A stretch of DNA of 64,000 nucleotides from Azospirillum sp. TSH64 (lineage in GTDB: Bacteria; Pseudomonadota; Alphaproteobacteria; Azospirillales; Azospirillaceae). The notes below the pieces were generated by a model that worked only from the letters and a program-made list of their open reading frames with translations, was not told where the DNA came from and made no database searches. The stretch spans positions 31,508 through 95,507 of the forward strand of contig NZ_LGQW01000001.1 in the NCBI RefSeq assembly GCF_003116035.1. Reading direction: 5' to 3'. Every line of letters begins with the position of its first letter. The stretch's first letter is position 1. Made by a program: the position numbers and the translations under genes. This document shows positions 1 to 8,802 of the stretch, piece after piece.

Positions 1-587
1 TCAAGGAAGCGGGGATCGGCGGCGGCGATCTCCATCAGCAGATGCATGTCGCTGACATGCGGCCGGCCGCCGATGCGGAAACGGTCGCCCAGGGCGTGCA
101 GCCTCGGCTTGTCGGCGAAGATCTCCACGAAGCGGTCGCAGAAGAAGCCCAGCGCCTCCGGCCCCTCGAAGCAATTGGCCCAACTCCAGTTCCCGGCGAT
201 CCGCCCGGCGAAGGCGGCGGCGAACCGCTCCGCCGGGCGATAGAGCATGACGTCGCTGTCGAACACGCAGAAGCGTCCCAGCCCATGGCGAACGGCGAAC
301 TCTTGCGCGAAGAACCAGCGCCCGTAGCACATCGCCTCGTAGCCTTCGCCATTCACCGAAAGATGCTCGTACACCGCGTCGAAGCGGGGGTACGAGCTGA
401 TGTAGAGGCGGATGTCGGCCTGATGGACCGCAAAGGGCAGGTCGCGGATCTCGTCGATCAGCAGGATTACCGGGCTGTCGGGCGAGGCAAGCGCCGCCTG
501 CCTCAGCGCGATGTCGACAACGGCCTTGTGGCCGATATGGACGAACAGGATGGGAATGCCGGGCTTGTCGAATAGGAGGTTGGGCAT
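1..587 (-). CDS. Partial glycosyltransferase-like protein with DxD motif (runs off left edge)
   Basis: The reading frame is open from an ATG at 587 to the left edge, so the 3' end is missing; about 195 residues are visible. It begins MPNLLFDKPG and reads like a GT-A-fold enzyme: alternating strands, then a DSD triplet at residues 110-112 inside FCVFDSDVMLYRP, the usual metal/nucleotide-sugar binding signature, followed by an aromatic-rich NWSWANCFEGP segment. No clear Shine-Dalgarno precedes the ATG. It is divergent from the methyltransferase at 791 with about 200 bp between them. The glycan-gene context supports a sugar-transfer role; the substrate is unknown and the exact family cannot be fixed from a partial protein. 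Confidence 0.7.
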   Translation of the reverse strand, partial: MPNLLFDKPGIPILFVHIGHKAVVDIALRQAALASPDSPVILLIDEIRDLPFAVHQADIRLYISSYPRFDAVYEHLSVNGEGYEAMCYGRWFFAQEFAVRHGLGRFCVFDSDVMLYRPAERFAAAFAGRIAGNWSWANCFEGPEALGFFCDRFVEIFADKPRLHALGDRFRIGGRPHVSDMHLLMEIAAADPRFL

Positions 588-790
588 GGAAGGGCGGCTT
601 CGTCTCACGGCAAGGGCTGGCATGGTAACCGTCCGCGGCGGCGGGAGGAACCGGTCTGTCCGCACCCTGCCTTGCCCCCTGCCCCCTGCCCCCTGCCTGG
701 GCCGCCCTGCCTGCCCCTTGCTTGACAAGCCCGCCCTCCGGCTTTTACCGATAGCGCCGTCTTCCCCTTCCACCACATCGGACCGCCGCG

Positions 791-1615
791 ATGAGCGAAG
801 CGCCGTCTTCTTCCCCCGTCCCCGACACCGCATCCGCGGTGCACAGCGGGTCGGCCGACCGCTTCGGCTATGAGTGGGGCCGCTATGCCGAGCTGAAGGG
901 TATCTACGAAGAGCAGTTCCGCCGCTGGACGCCTTTCCTCAAGCCGGAAGACTGGCGCGGCCTGACCTTCGTCGACGTCGGCTGCGGCATGGGACGCAAC
1001 AGCCATTGGCCGATGAGCTATGGCGCGGTCGGCGGGCTGGCTATCGACATCGACGAGCGTAGCTTGGCGTCCGCCCGCGCGACGCTGGCGCCGCATTCGG
1101 CCATGGAAGTGCGCCGCCAGAGCGCCTATGAGTTGAACGAGGTGGAGCGCTTCGACCTCGCCTTCTCCATCGGCGTCATCCACCATCTGGCTCATCCGGA
1201 AACGGCGCTCGCCAACATGGTGCGCGCGGTGAAGCCCGGCGGGCGGGTGATGATCTGGGTCTATGGCCGCGAGAACAACGGCTGGATCGTCCGCTTCGCC
1301 GATCCGCTGCGCAAGGCGCTGTTCAGCCGCCTGCCGATCGGGCTGGTACATGCGCTGTCCCTGCCGCCGACCGCGCTCTTGTGGCTGGCCTTGCGGCTGG
1401 GACTGGACCGGCTGGAATATTTCCGCCTGATCCGCCGCTTCGACTTCGCGCATCTGCGCTCGATCGTCTTCGACCAGATGCTGCCGAAGATCGCCAACTA
1501 CTGGACGCACGCGGAGGTGGAGGCGCTGATGACGGGTGCCGGGCTGGAGGACGTGCAGCTCACCTGGGTCAACGAGATCTCTTGGGCGGCGATCGGAACG
1601 AAGACCCACGACTGA
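791..1615 (+). CDS. Class I SAM-dependent methyltransferase
   Basis: A 274-residue protein with a Rossmann methyltransferase core: motif I VDVGCGMGRN at residues 61-70, an acidic AIDIDE near 85 that should bind the ribose of SAM, FSIGVIHHL as motif IV, and VKPGGRVMIWVYG as the post-IV strand. This is the methyltransferase type 11/UbiE-like pattern used for small molecules and sugars. The start is the ATG at 791; a TTGACA lies about 65 bp upstream but has no convincing -10 box. Its last ~170 bp are repeated, roughly 85-90% identical by eye, at 10928-11115 on the far side of the mobile island. It most likely methylates a sugar or glycan intermediate; the substrate is not visible. Confidence 0.85.
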   Translation: MSEAPSSSPVPDTASAVHSGSADRFGYEWGRYAELKGIYEEQFRRWTPFLKPEDWRGLTFVDVGCGMGRNSHWPMSYGAVGGLAIDIDERSLASARATLAPHSAMEVRRQSAYELNEVERFDLAFSIGVIHHLAHPETALANMVRAVKPGGRVMIWVYGRENNGWIVRFADPLRKALFSRLPIGLVHALSLPPTALLWLALRLGLDRLEYFRLIRRFDFAHLRSIVFDQMLPKIANYWTHAEVEALMTGAGLEDVQLTWVNEISWAAIGTKTHD

Positions 1616-1631
1616 TCGCTTTGATTGGGTT

Positions 1632-2338
1632 TCATCCAACCGGCACCGCTTCAATTCGCGTCCACCAAGCGTCACGCCAGCCCCTTTGCCTGCTTGTATC
1701 CTCCGTCCTCACGGCCGCGCGCGGCCGATTCTTCCAACGTTTTTCGGCCACACGGATCGCGGCTGCGGCACGCTCGGCCGCCCCTGGCGCCACATCCGGG
1801 CGCTCGGCGTCCGGCAGGCCCCAATAGTCGAAGCTGCCGGTCATCACCGCAACGACGCGACGCATCTCGACCCGGACCAGATCGCCGGCTTCGCACGCGG
1901 TGTCGCGGTGCTCTGACGGACACAGGCCGGCGTCGACGGCCTGGGTCAGCGCGTGGGTGCTGCGGTCGAGGCTGGTTGCGATAGCCCGCAGCTCACGGAA
2001 CGCCGCGCGCAGCGCCTCCACCTCCACCGGGCTCCATTGTGGCTGGCCCATCAGGTGCACCAGGGCCAGCGAGTGCAGCCAAGTCGCCGGGCTGGTGCCG
2101 TGCGCCCGGGCTGCCTCGGCCAGGGCCGCACGCTAGGCGTCCTTGAACCGGACACCGACTTGGTGACCTCGGCGCGGCCGGCGTCTGACCGTCCATCACC
2201 TGGAGGATGAGCTGCCGCAGCGCGGCCGAGGCGCCCCCCGCCCCCATCGGTCTGTAGCGCCCAGGCCTGGAACCGCTCGGCCAGAGCGGCGTCGACATAG
2301 CCTCCGACCATCTTCTGCCCTCCTTGCCCTTCCTCCAT
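1632..2338 (-). pseudogene. mobC: mobC-like mobilisation accessory protein, broken by frameshifts and an amber stop
   Basis: Reading leftward from the ATG at 2338, three frames together give one MobC-type protein: VGGYVDAALAERFQAWA in the first frame, ASAALRQLILQVMDGQTP in a second near 2200-2270, then QVGVRFKDA, an in-frame TAG at 2133-2135, and RAALAEAARAHGTSP in the third. That frame continues to the conserved VEVEALRAAFRELRAI and ends with MRRVVAVMTGSFDYWG. MobC proteins help the relaxase open oriT on mobilisable plasmids and elements. Two frameshifts plus a nonsense codon make this copy dead unless they are sequencing errors, which is unlikely because the relaxase at 6705-10060 is broken the same way. 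Confidence 0.75.
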
Positions 2339-2422
2339 GCTCCCGATGTCCCCAAAGACCCGCCTGCGTTTGCACCGTGCAAAACCCGCGATGCACGCCG
2401 CTTCCCCATAATACTGAGTCTC

Positions 2423-3127
2423 TTATGAAATGACTTTCTGGAGCCAAAGCGGGAAGCAGAGGGATTTGATGCGGCCGGTTTCGGCGATGAGGGCGTTCCA
2501 GGCGTCGCAGCAAGCGTCGATGATGGCGCCCTGATCGGGAAAGACCCGCAACGACATCAGATTCTCGCGCAAGAAGAGCCAGACTCGCTCGACTAGGTTG
2601 CATTCGGGCGAATAGGGCGGCAACGGCACGAGGGTGAGGTTGTTGGGCACGACCAAGCTCTTGCTGGCGTGCCAACCGGCGCCATCGAGGACCATGACGG
2701 CGTGGTCGTCCGGGGCCAGGGTGGTGGCGAAGTCGGCGAGGAAGCGGCTCATGGCGATGGTTGACACCGTCGGCAGGACGAGGGCCAAGCCGTCCCCCGT
2801 TGTGGGTTCAACGGCGGCATAGAGATAAGTCCAGTCGAACCTCTGGTCGCACAGGCCAGGGGGACGCTGGCCCTTCAGCCACCAGCGATGGCACAGCCAC
2901 CCCTTCTGCCCAAAGCGCGCCTCATCCTGGAAAAACACGCGCAGGCCCTTGCCCGGGTGCGCTTCGGCGGCCTCCTTCAGGGCGCTGCGAAGCCCCCTTT
3001 TTTTGAAGCTCTCCTGCGCTTTGCTCTCGGCTTCAGGTGAACGGGCCTTCTGGCGCGACAAGCCCAGCCGTCGCAACGTTCGCCCGACGCTGTGCGGATG
3101 AAAGGTTTTTCCGGCGCTCCTAAATGT
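2423..3127 (-). pseudogene. IS630-family transposase, 5'-truncated
   Basis: The frame encodes the C-terminal two-thirds of an IS630/Tc1-type DDE transposase: GRTLRRLGLSRQKA at the start, first Asp in VFFQDEARFGQKG, second Asp in VMVLDGAGWHAS and the Glu in PPYSPECNLVERVW. Upstream, the recognisable sequence (GKTFHPHSVGRTLRRLG) stops at a TAG at 3128-3130, so the usual N-terminal helix-turn-helix region of about 100 residues is missing. An internal ATG at 3076 exists but would give a protein without DNA-binding domain. The element is a remnant; no complete terminal repeats were identified. Confidence 0.85.
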
Positions 3128-3340
3128 CTAAACAACTTGGTGGATGCACCACTTAGACGTGGCTGGATATTGGACGCCGATACTGGCTGGTTTTTGGAAG
3201 CCGATTGATAGAAGGAGGCGCACCACGGCCTCAGAGGGGCACAGGTGCGCCGTTGGAGTGTAAAAATACGGCACAGGCCGCATCCGTCATGTTGCTGTTC
3301 GGGTTGCAAACAGCAGAAACTAATACACGGCGATGTGCCC

Positions 3341-3724
3341 TTAGGGCAGCAGACCGTTGCCAAATTTCACCGCCAGGATGATCAAACCAACGATAGCCGA
3401 GATGATGGCGATCGTGCGGTTGTTCTGCCTATTCATGGTCGCCAAATCCAGCGCCGTGTTTTTGATTTCAGTACGGAGGTGTGCCTCGGCTTCTTTGCAA
3501 CGGCGGTCGACCCCCGTGAAGCAACCGTCGAGTTTGAGGTCGGCGATGTCCATCCGATGAAGAATGGCATCGATGCCTTTCCTGATCTCGGCCATATCGG
3601 ATTGCATCCGCTGCCTCTCCTTGCATAGCTCGTCGAGAACCACCTTGAGCGCCTCTGCGGAGGCATCCACATTCTGTATGCCTGCCGTCCGAAGAGCCCG
3701 TGCATAGGCCATGGTATCCATCAC
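3341..3724 (-). CDS. Small coiled-coil protein with C-terminal membrane anchor, StbC-position
   Basis: A 127-residue protein starting at GTG 3724 (ATG at 3721 is an alternative), with an AGGAG 10 nt ahead of the GTG. Residues about 20-95 form a charged coiled coil (DELCKERQRMQSDMAEIRK) and the last ~25 residues, TIAIISAIVGLIILAVKFG, are one transmembrane helix. The architecture resembles DUF1640-like membrane coiled-coil proteins. It is the third gene after a StbA-like and a broken StbB-like gene on the same strand, so it probably belonged to a plasmid stability operon. Its own reading frame is intact. No enzymatic function is apparent. Confidence 0.65.
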   Translation of the reverse strand: MMDTMAYARALRTAGIQNVDASAEALKVVLDELCKERQRMQSDMAEIRKGIDAILHRMDIADLKLDGCFTGVDRRCKEAEAHLRTEIKNTALDLATMNRQNNRTIAIISAIVGLIILAVKFGNGLLP

Positions 3725-3924
3725 GGTACCTGATCTCCTGGAAAATGGAACGGCTGTTGCCGTTTTCCAGTTGGTGAGAGGGCGTTGTCACGTTAACCCG
3801 ACCGGAGGCAAGGAGAGGGGTTAGCAGTGCCCCAAAGACACCTGCTACGCAATTTGGCGGGCGCACGTCTCCTATTGCCAGAGGGCGAAAGCCTCAGCCC
3901 GGTGGGCCCGATATTCTGAAGCAG

Positions 3925-4314
3925 TCATGAGGTGGCAACGCGGATAGCAATGCTGGTGAATAGGTCCATGGGGCTAACAGGAACCGCTGAGCTTGGCGCG
4001 GTGATACGTGATCGGGGATGACCTACGCTTCCAAATCGATGACCGCAACAGTCCGAGATCGCGGTTGCCGTCCTTGTCCTGAACCGCATGCTCCACCTCG
4101 GACGCTGTCCGCGTTGTGTGATCAGGAACACCAACCCGCCAGCATCAGCTTTTGCTGCCTCCATGCAGCAGCGTCGCTGGCCGACGGTCCCATCAGCGTA
4201 CGCGATGAATGCGGTGTCGTGCTTTCGTCGCAGCCAATCAGCGTAGGCGCGCGCCCAGGTAGACTTGCCGGTGCCGCCCTTGTCGCTGATCACGAGAATG
4301 AGTTTCTTGGACAT
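3925..4314 (-). pseudogene. StbB/ParA-like P-loop ATPase, degenerate
   Basis: The ATG at 4314 overlaps the stop of the upstream gene by one base (TGATG), implying translational coupling. The first ~45 residues are a good deviant Walker A ATPase start: LILVISDKGGTGKSTWARA, then DTAFIAYADGTVGQ, as in StbB/ParA-type plasmid stability ATPases. After that the frame stays open to 3925 but no longer resembles the family. Fragments that look more ATPase-like (ATLLHGG, AVIDLEA) lie in other frames, so several indels are likely. At 129 residues it is also much shorter than the roughly 200+ expected. It could instead be a short functional product, but a dead gene is more probable. Confidence 0.6.
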
Positions 4315-4958
4315 CACATAGTCTCCTGAAATGCGACGTTGTCTGACGCTGTGCCAGCTCCATTGTGAGAGCGTCTGGCAACACATACCGGTGACGCCGG
4401 CGCGGTGGTTTGAAGGTCTGCAGGCACCGGTGATGCCGGCGATGTGGTGGGAAGCGAAGGGACTGTGGGAGACGCCTGAGCGGCAGACATGTCCACCATC
4501 GCGCCTGCATTTTGTTCTGAGGGCAATACCTCGCCGGCTGCCGAAGGCGACGGCGCTGAGGCATTATCGACGCCGGTGCCACCGGACATCGACGGCAGTT
4601 CTGCACTCTGTGCAGGACCTGAGCCAGTCTCGTGTGGTTGAGGCCGTGCACCTGCATTGCGTGTTCGTCGGCGGGCAGTCTTAGGCCGTGAACCGCTGAC
4701 ATTAACGTCGTCGGCATCGAAGTAGCGCCGAATGGTTTTCACAGAAACACGCGTGAACACTTCGTCTAGATCGCGCAGTATCTCGACGGCGTCATCGAGT
4801 GAGTAGCCGTTGTTCAGCGCCGCATCGATCTTTGGACGAAGACGCTGAATCGCCCCGCTTATCGGTATGTTCTCGGGCTCTTTTGGTGGCAACTGGCTTA
4901 GCCGTTCTGCTGCCTTATCAACGACAGCGATGGTCACATAGTGTATGCGAGCGGGCAT
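4314..4958 (-). CDS. StbA/partition-accessory-like DNA-binding protein
   Basis: A 214-residue protein with start ATG at 4958. Residues about 33-80 (ISGAIQRLRPKIDAALNNGY, then SLDDAVEILRD and SVKTIRRYF) look like a helix-turn-helix domain of the kind found at the start of plasmid stability or mobilisation accessory proteins. The rest, from about 95, is a Pro/Ser/Ala-rich tail that looks disordered. It overlaps the downstream ATPase fragment by one base, so the two were an operon. I infer a StbA-like role, binding repeated sites upstream of the operon; the gene-poor DNA at 4960-6060 is the candidate target. The exact family assignment is tentative. Confidence 0.55.
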   Translation of the reverse strand: MPARIHYVTIAVVDKAAERLSQLPPKEPENIPISGAIQRLRPKIDAALNNGYSLDDAVEILRDLDEVFTRVSVKTIRRYFDADDVNVSGSRPKTARRRTRNAGARPQPHETGSGPAQSAELPSMSGGTGVDNASAPSPSAAGEVLPSEQNAGAMVDMSAAQASPTVPSLPTTSPASPVPADLQTTAPASPVCVARRSHNGAGTASDNVAFQETM

Positions 4959-6113
4959 GTGTCAGACACCGAGTTCATGATTAACATGATCGGGAGACTA
5001 GGGTACCGACCCGAGCAAAGTCTCCCCTGAGAAGGTTGCCCGTGAGTGCACATTGCGGCCGCATAAAGGCCCAGTGCATCGTGCTTGCCAGTCGCCATAG
5101 AGAAATGCGAGTGAGCATATCAAGGCCACCGTTGCGGGCGGGGCGGCTATCAGCAAAGCGTGACCACAAGCCCGCATCCCGTCTGCGTGCGCTCCATCGT
5201 TTGCGCCAACCGATGGTGCACAAGCGGCCACACTGGGCCGCATGACTCAAAGAGTAGCGCCGGGCCTAGCGATCCAGTGCCACCGGTCTGCTGACCCGGT
5301 TGTGTCGTCTGTACGAACGGTAGAAGCGCCCTCATCCGTCGTGACTGCAACGCCGTCGCGCGAGAAGGCCGTCAGACAAAGGCACATATCAAGCAACCGG
5401 CGTACACGACAGTGGAAAGCGCAATAACAGCGTTACACCGGACAGTACAGGGCGCATGTCGCCACCGGTCAGTATCACGGTGGAAGGCTCCATTATAACG
5501 GCGTTCGCGACACCAATGGACGCCGTTGCGCCGTCCTTTCGGCCGAGTAGGCGACGGCCTGCAGACACGTCGGTTGCAAAGTGGAGCGCCAACGGGATGT
5601 GCATATGGCGCGGGGAGACGCGCTATAACGAGCAAACGGAACCCCGCCGGCGTCACGCGCCCGTCATCAGTGGCGACGGTATAATTGCCGCATCGTGGAG
5701 TGATTGGACCTAAGGTTTGCAATGAACAATGGCGTTGGCAGAATGCGGTGTTCGCGCCGTTGCTGTCGTCTGTCATGCCATCAAGCGACCGCGTATTCCG
5801 ACAAAAGGCGAAGACGTGCGGGCGCCGTCAGTGGCAACGTGGGTGCTTTAGCGGCACGCATCCTGGATTGAGCATGATGCAATGGCGGCACCCATGCGAA
5901 CAGCAAAAAAGCTCTCGTCAGTGTACGAGTGTGCGTTCCAAAAGGGGATGTAGCCGTAGAGCCAGCGCCGTATATGGAATGAGCCCCGGCCAAGTCGTGT
6001 ATGGAATGAGCCCTTCCACCAATTCATATATGGAACAAGCTCCCCTTGTTCCATACAATTAGGAGTATGGTATATGGGAGGGGATACAGAAGCAGCAGGA
6101 AGGGGTGCGACCG
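4959..6113. other. 1.15 kb gene-poor region between stability operon and MobI-like gene
   Basis: No open frame here looks like a protein: the short frames on both strands have no family-like motifs, no good ribosome sites and erratic composition. The region has lower GC than the surrounding glycan locus. Its right end (5971-6055) holds repeated TATGGAA boxes and a palindrome, described separately. By position, between a StbA-like gene and a MobI-like gene in an island with mobC and relaxase remnants, it is the natural place for an origin of transfer and/or replication. Confidence 0.5.
5971..6055. repeat. TATGGAA direct repeats plus 11-bp palindrome upstream of MobI-like gene
   Basis: Two near-identical 16-mers, TATATGGAATGAGCCC at 5971-5986 and TGTATGGAATGAGCCC at 5998-6013, are followed by a related TATATGGAACAAGC at 6027-6040. 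The last copy forms a perfect inverted repeat: TATGGAACAAG (6029-6039), a 5-base spacer, then CTTGTTCCATA (6045-6055). Spacing between repeat starts is 27 and 29 bases. The array ends about 58 bp before the MobI-like start codon. This is the layout of an operator, iteron array or oriT accessory site. Confidence 0.75.
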
Positions 6114-6659
6114 ATGCCAACCGAGGACGTCTATTGGGCGATATTGGCAAACGTCGAGCAGGAGCAGCAGCGCCTGTTGGCGGAAGCCAGGGCAGTGGAG
6201 GCGCAGGTCCGCCTCGTGCATTTCGAGGCCCGAGACCGGCGGGATAGTAGCGAGTGGGGGAGCTATCTGCCCTACATCAGAGAGTTGGCGTCTGGGGTAG
6301 GGTGCTACTGGGCGGTCCTAACGTTTTACGGGCCACTAACCAAGCGGAAGATGCGCCTGAAAGAATTTGGGCGGCGGCAGAAGTATCGCTACTCGCCGTC
6401 GCAGTTTCCGAAGGCGAGAGGGTGGGAGATTGACGAGATCATCCGGGCGGAAAATGTCTTCGAGAAGATTCGGAGACGCACAGCGCTGTTGGGCACGATC
6501 GTGCAGATGGTGAAAGGGACCGGCAGCGCGGAAGGGGTCGTGTTTACGAAGGAGCCGCCTCGGGACCTTGCGGCGAGCACCACGGGTGTGTACCAGAGCG
6601 TGCTCGAAGGCTGGCAATCCCCTGGGCGGTTGAACGCTGTGTTGGACAACGAAAGCTAG
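6114..6659 (+). CDS. MobI-like conjugative transfer protein
   Basis: A 181-residue protein. I chose ATG 6114, preceded by AGGAAGGGG at good spacing; a GTG at 6105 is possible. The N-terminus (residues ~5-40) is a Glu/Gln/Ala-rich helix. The C-terminal half has the pattern of MobI-type proteins of SXT/R391-like elements: YWAVLTF, a basic stretch KRKMRLKEFGRRQKYRYS, then FPKARGWEIDEII and ENVFEKIRRRTALLGTIVQ. In SXT, MobI acts with an oriT just upstream of its own gene, and here a repeat/palindrome array sits in that place. The frame is intact although neighbouring mobilisation genes are broken. The family assignment rests on pattern recall, not alignment. Confidence 0.55.
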   Translation: MPTEDVYWAILANVEQEQQRLLAEARAVEAQVRLVHFEARDRRDSSEWGSYLPYIRELASGVGCYWAVLTFYGPLTKRKMRLKEFGRRQKYRYSPSQFPKARGWEIDEIIRAENVFEKIRRRTALLGTIVQMVKGTGSAEGVVFTKEPPRDLAASTTGVYQSVLEGWQSPGRLNAVLDNES

Positions 6660-6704
6660 TTGGGACAGGGGTTGCATTTCCAGGAAGCCTTCCGCCAACC
6701 TAAC

Positions 6705-6794
6705 ATGGCCGCAACATCCGGCTCGGGCAGGATCGCGCCACGCCGAAGGGCCCCTCCGGCGCCAAGGTCCGGTCCGGAGACGCCGCGGCCAAGA
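6705..6794 (+). pseudogene. Relaxase 5' fragment (left of IS66)
   Basis: An ATG at 6705 opens MAATSGSGRIAPRRR. After a likely one-base shift near 6748 the text GPSGAKVRSGDAAAK continues in the same frame as the relaxase fragment right of the IS66 element, once one copy of the 8-bp target duplication is removed (joined text ...AAAKTPEAMVKLTGRAWG). This is the basic, low-complexity start typical of alphaproteobacterial mobilisation relaxases just before their first conserved MVK(V/L)TG motif. The gene was therefore cut by IS66 within its first ~40 codons. Confidence 0.5.
6787..6794. repeat. 8-bp target site duplication, left copy (ggccaaga)
   Basis: The octamer ggccaaga directly flanks the left IS66 inverted repeat and is repeated exactly at 9288-9295. 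IS66-family elements generate 8-bp duplications, so this marks a simple transposition with no later deletion at either end. Confidence 0.95.
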
Positions 6795-6807
6795 GTAAGC
6801 GGTGTTT

Positions 6808-8387
6808 TCAGGCCACGGCGGTTTCGGCCTGCCGGGCATAGCTCCAGGGCAGCAGTTCATCGAGCCTAGTGATTGGATGCCCGTCGGCGAGTTTAGTCAG
6901 GACATCGGCGAACCAGGTCTGCGGATTGACGCCGCTGAGCTTGCAGGTTTCCACCAGCGACGCGACGGTGGCCCAGTGTTCACCGCCGCCGTCGCTGCCG
7001 GCGAACAGAGCATTCTTGCGCGTGAGGGCCAGCGGGTGGATGCTGCGTTCCACGCTGTTGCTGTCGATCTCCCCCCGGCCGTCGTCGAGGAACAGCGTCA
7101 GCCCCTCCCAGCGGCTGAGCGCGTAGCGGATCGCCTCGGCCAATGTCGATTTGCGCGACACCGTCGCCAGCTGCTTTTCCAGCCACGCCTTCAGTTCCGC
7201 AATCAGCGGCGTTGAGCGGGCCTGGCGCTCCCGGCGGCTCGCCTCGGGGTCACGGCCGCGGATCTCCGCCTCCACCGCGTACAGCTGGGCGATGCGCCGC
7301 AAGGCTTCGCTGGCGATCGGCGCCGAACCGCCGGTCTGGAGATCATAGAAGGCCCGGCGGACGTGCGCCCAGCAGAAGGCGAGGCGCACGGCTCCGCCCT
7401 CGGCCAGTTTGCGATAGCCGGCATAGCCGTCGACCTGGAGCACGCCGGTGAATCCCCGCAGGTGTGCCACTGGCCGTTCCGCCTTGCGATCAGGAGCATA
7501 GACGTAGGCCACCGCCGGCGGCTCCGGTCCGTTCCAGGGGCGATCGTCGCGCGCGTAGGCCCAGAGCTGGCCGGTCTTCGTGCTGCCCCGTCCGGGGTCG
7601 AGCACCGGCGCCGTTGTCTCGTCAGCAAACAGCTTGCCCGACGCCTTCAAGTTGGCCAGCAACCGCTCATGCAGGGGCCGCAGGTACCACGCCGCCCGAC
7701 CGACCCAGTCGGCCAGGGTGGAGCGGTCGAGATCGACACCCTGGCGCGCGTAGATCTGGGCTTGGCGGTAGAGCGGCAGGTGATCGGCAAACTTGGACAC
7801 CAGCACGTGGGCGATCAGCGCCTCGGTGGGATGCCGGCGTCCACGATGCGCGCCGGCGCCGGGGCTTGCACGACGCCCTCCTCGCACTGGCGGCAGGCGT
7901 ATTTCGGTCGGCGGGTCACCAGCACCCGGAAGCGGGCCGGGACGAGGTCGAGACGCTGCGAGACATCCTCGCCGATGGGGTGCAGCGTGCCGCCGCAACA
8001 CGGGCAGGTCTTGTCGGCGACATCGATGAGAATCTCCTCGCGTGGCAGATCGGCCGGCAGGTTGCCGCGGTTCACCCGACGCCGTGGCGGCGAAGGGGCC
8101 GGCTTGGTCGCCGCGGAGCCGGCGGGCTCGGCCTCCTTGGCAGCCAGCGTCTGCTCCAGGTCCTCCAAGGCCAAGGCCAGCTGGTCCGGATCAAGGCGCT
8201 CGGCCCGGCGGCCGAAGCGATGACGCTGCAGCTCCCGGATGATCTGGCGCAGACGGGCGATCTCCTCCTCGGCCGAGAAGCGGGCCGCCGTCAGCTCCGC
8301 GGCATGCCGGAGCCGTTCGGCCAGCAGCAGGGCACGCAGTTCGTCAGGATCGCTGGGAAGGGTTTCAGGCGCGGTCGTCACGTCCAC
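6808..8387 (-). pseudogene. tnpC: IS66 tnpC transposase, single-base frameshift near 7829
   Basis: Two overlapping frames make one full-length (~525 residue) IS66 transposase. The first, from GTG 8387 to a stop at 7815, has the leucine-zipper-like region (EEEIARLRQIIRELQRHRFG), a zinc-ribbon segment TCPCCGGTLHPIGEDVSQ and YACRQCE. It ends PARIVDAGIP followed by an early stop. The second frame resumes exactly there with PTEALIAHVLVSKFADHLP and carries the catalytic core: Asp in KLFADETT, Asp in LQVDGYAGY with CWAHVRRAF, and Glu in DSNSVERSIHPLALTRKN. Loss of one C in a run of C at about 7828 explains the shift. It is a real mutation or a sequencing error; IS66 tnpC is not known to need frameshifting. 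Confidence 0.9.
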
Positions 8388-8451
8388 CAGTATAACGGCG
8401 GCTTGTGCAGTCCTCGCCTGCGAAGCGGTGGCCGAGTCGCTGTGTCGCAGC

Positions 8452-8802
8452 TCAACCGGCGGACGTCGGCCGAGGCACCCGCACGCCCCGTACCCGGGTC
8501 CAATCCAGACCCTCCACGAGTGCCGAGAGCTGAGCCGGGGTCAGCCGGATCACGCCGTCGCGGATCGCTGGCCAGCGGAACTGGCCGGCCTCCAATCTCT
8601 TCGCGACGAGAACCAGGCCGGTGCCGTCCCAATGCAGGAGCTTGACCCGATCGGCTCGCTTGGAGCGGAAGACGTAGACGACCCCGCTGAAGGGATCCGC
8701 CCCCATCTGCTGCACCAGGGCGGCCAGCCCATCCATGCCCTTGCGGAAGTCGACCGGCTTGGCGGCGACCAGGACCCGCACCGCGCCCTCGATGCCGATC
8801 AC
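8452..8802 (-). CDS. tnpB: IS66 accessory protein TnpB (Orf2)
   Basis: A 116-residue protein with the hallmark IS66 Orf2 text: VLVAAKPVDFRKGMDGLAAL near residues 10-29, FRSKRADRVKLLHWDGTG at 45-62 and RLEAGQFRWP near 70. TnpB is required for IS66 transposition together with TnpA and TnpC; its biochemical role is unclear. Its ATG overlaps the tnpA stop (ATGA at 8799-8802), so the two are translationally coupled. The frame is intact. Confidence 0.95.
   Translation of the reverse strand: MIGIEGAVRVLVAAKPVDFRKGMDGLAALVQQMGADPFSGVVYVFRSKRADRVKLLHWDGTGLVLVAKRLEAGQFRWPAIRDGVIRLTPAQLSALVEGLDWTRVRGVRVPRPTSAG

Noticed and set aside
670..700. Tandem TGCCCCC heptamers
   Set aside because: Only about three short copies in a GC-rich intergenic stretch; no structural or regulatory context to support a function.
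722..750. TTGACA as a sigma-70 -35 box before the methyltransferase at 791
   Set aside because: At 16-18 bp spacing only TTTACC/TTACCG is available as a -10, which is a poor match; not annotated as a promoter.
605..1675. Long open frame opposite the methyltransferase gene
   Set aside because: Antisense frame with Arg/Gln/His-rich text and no motifs; high GC keeps such frames open. The plus-strand methyltransferase has clear SAM motifs.
5036..5776. Several 60-134 codon frames in the gene-poor region
   Set aside because: No ribosome sites, no family resemblance, overlapping on both strands; treated as non-coding.
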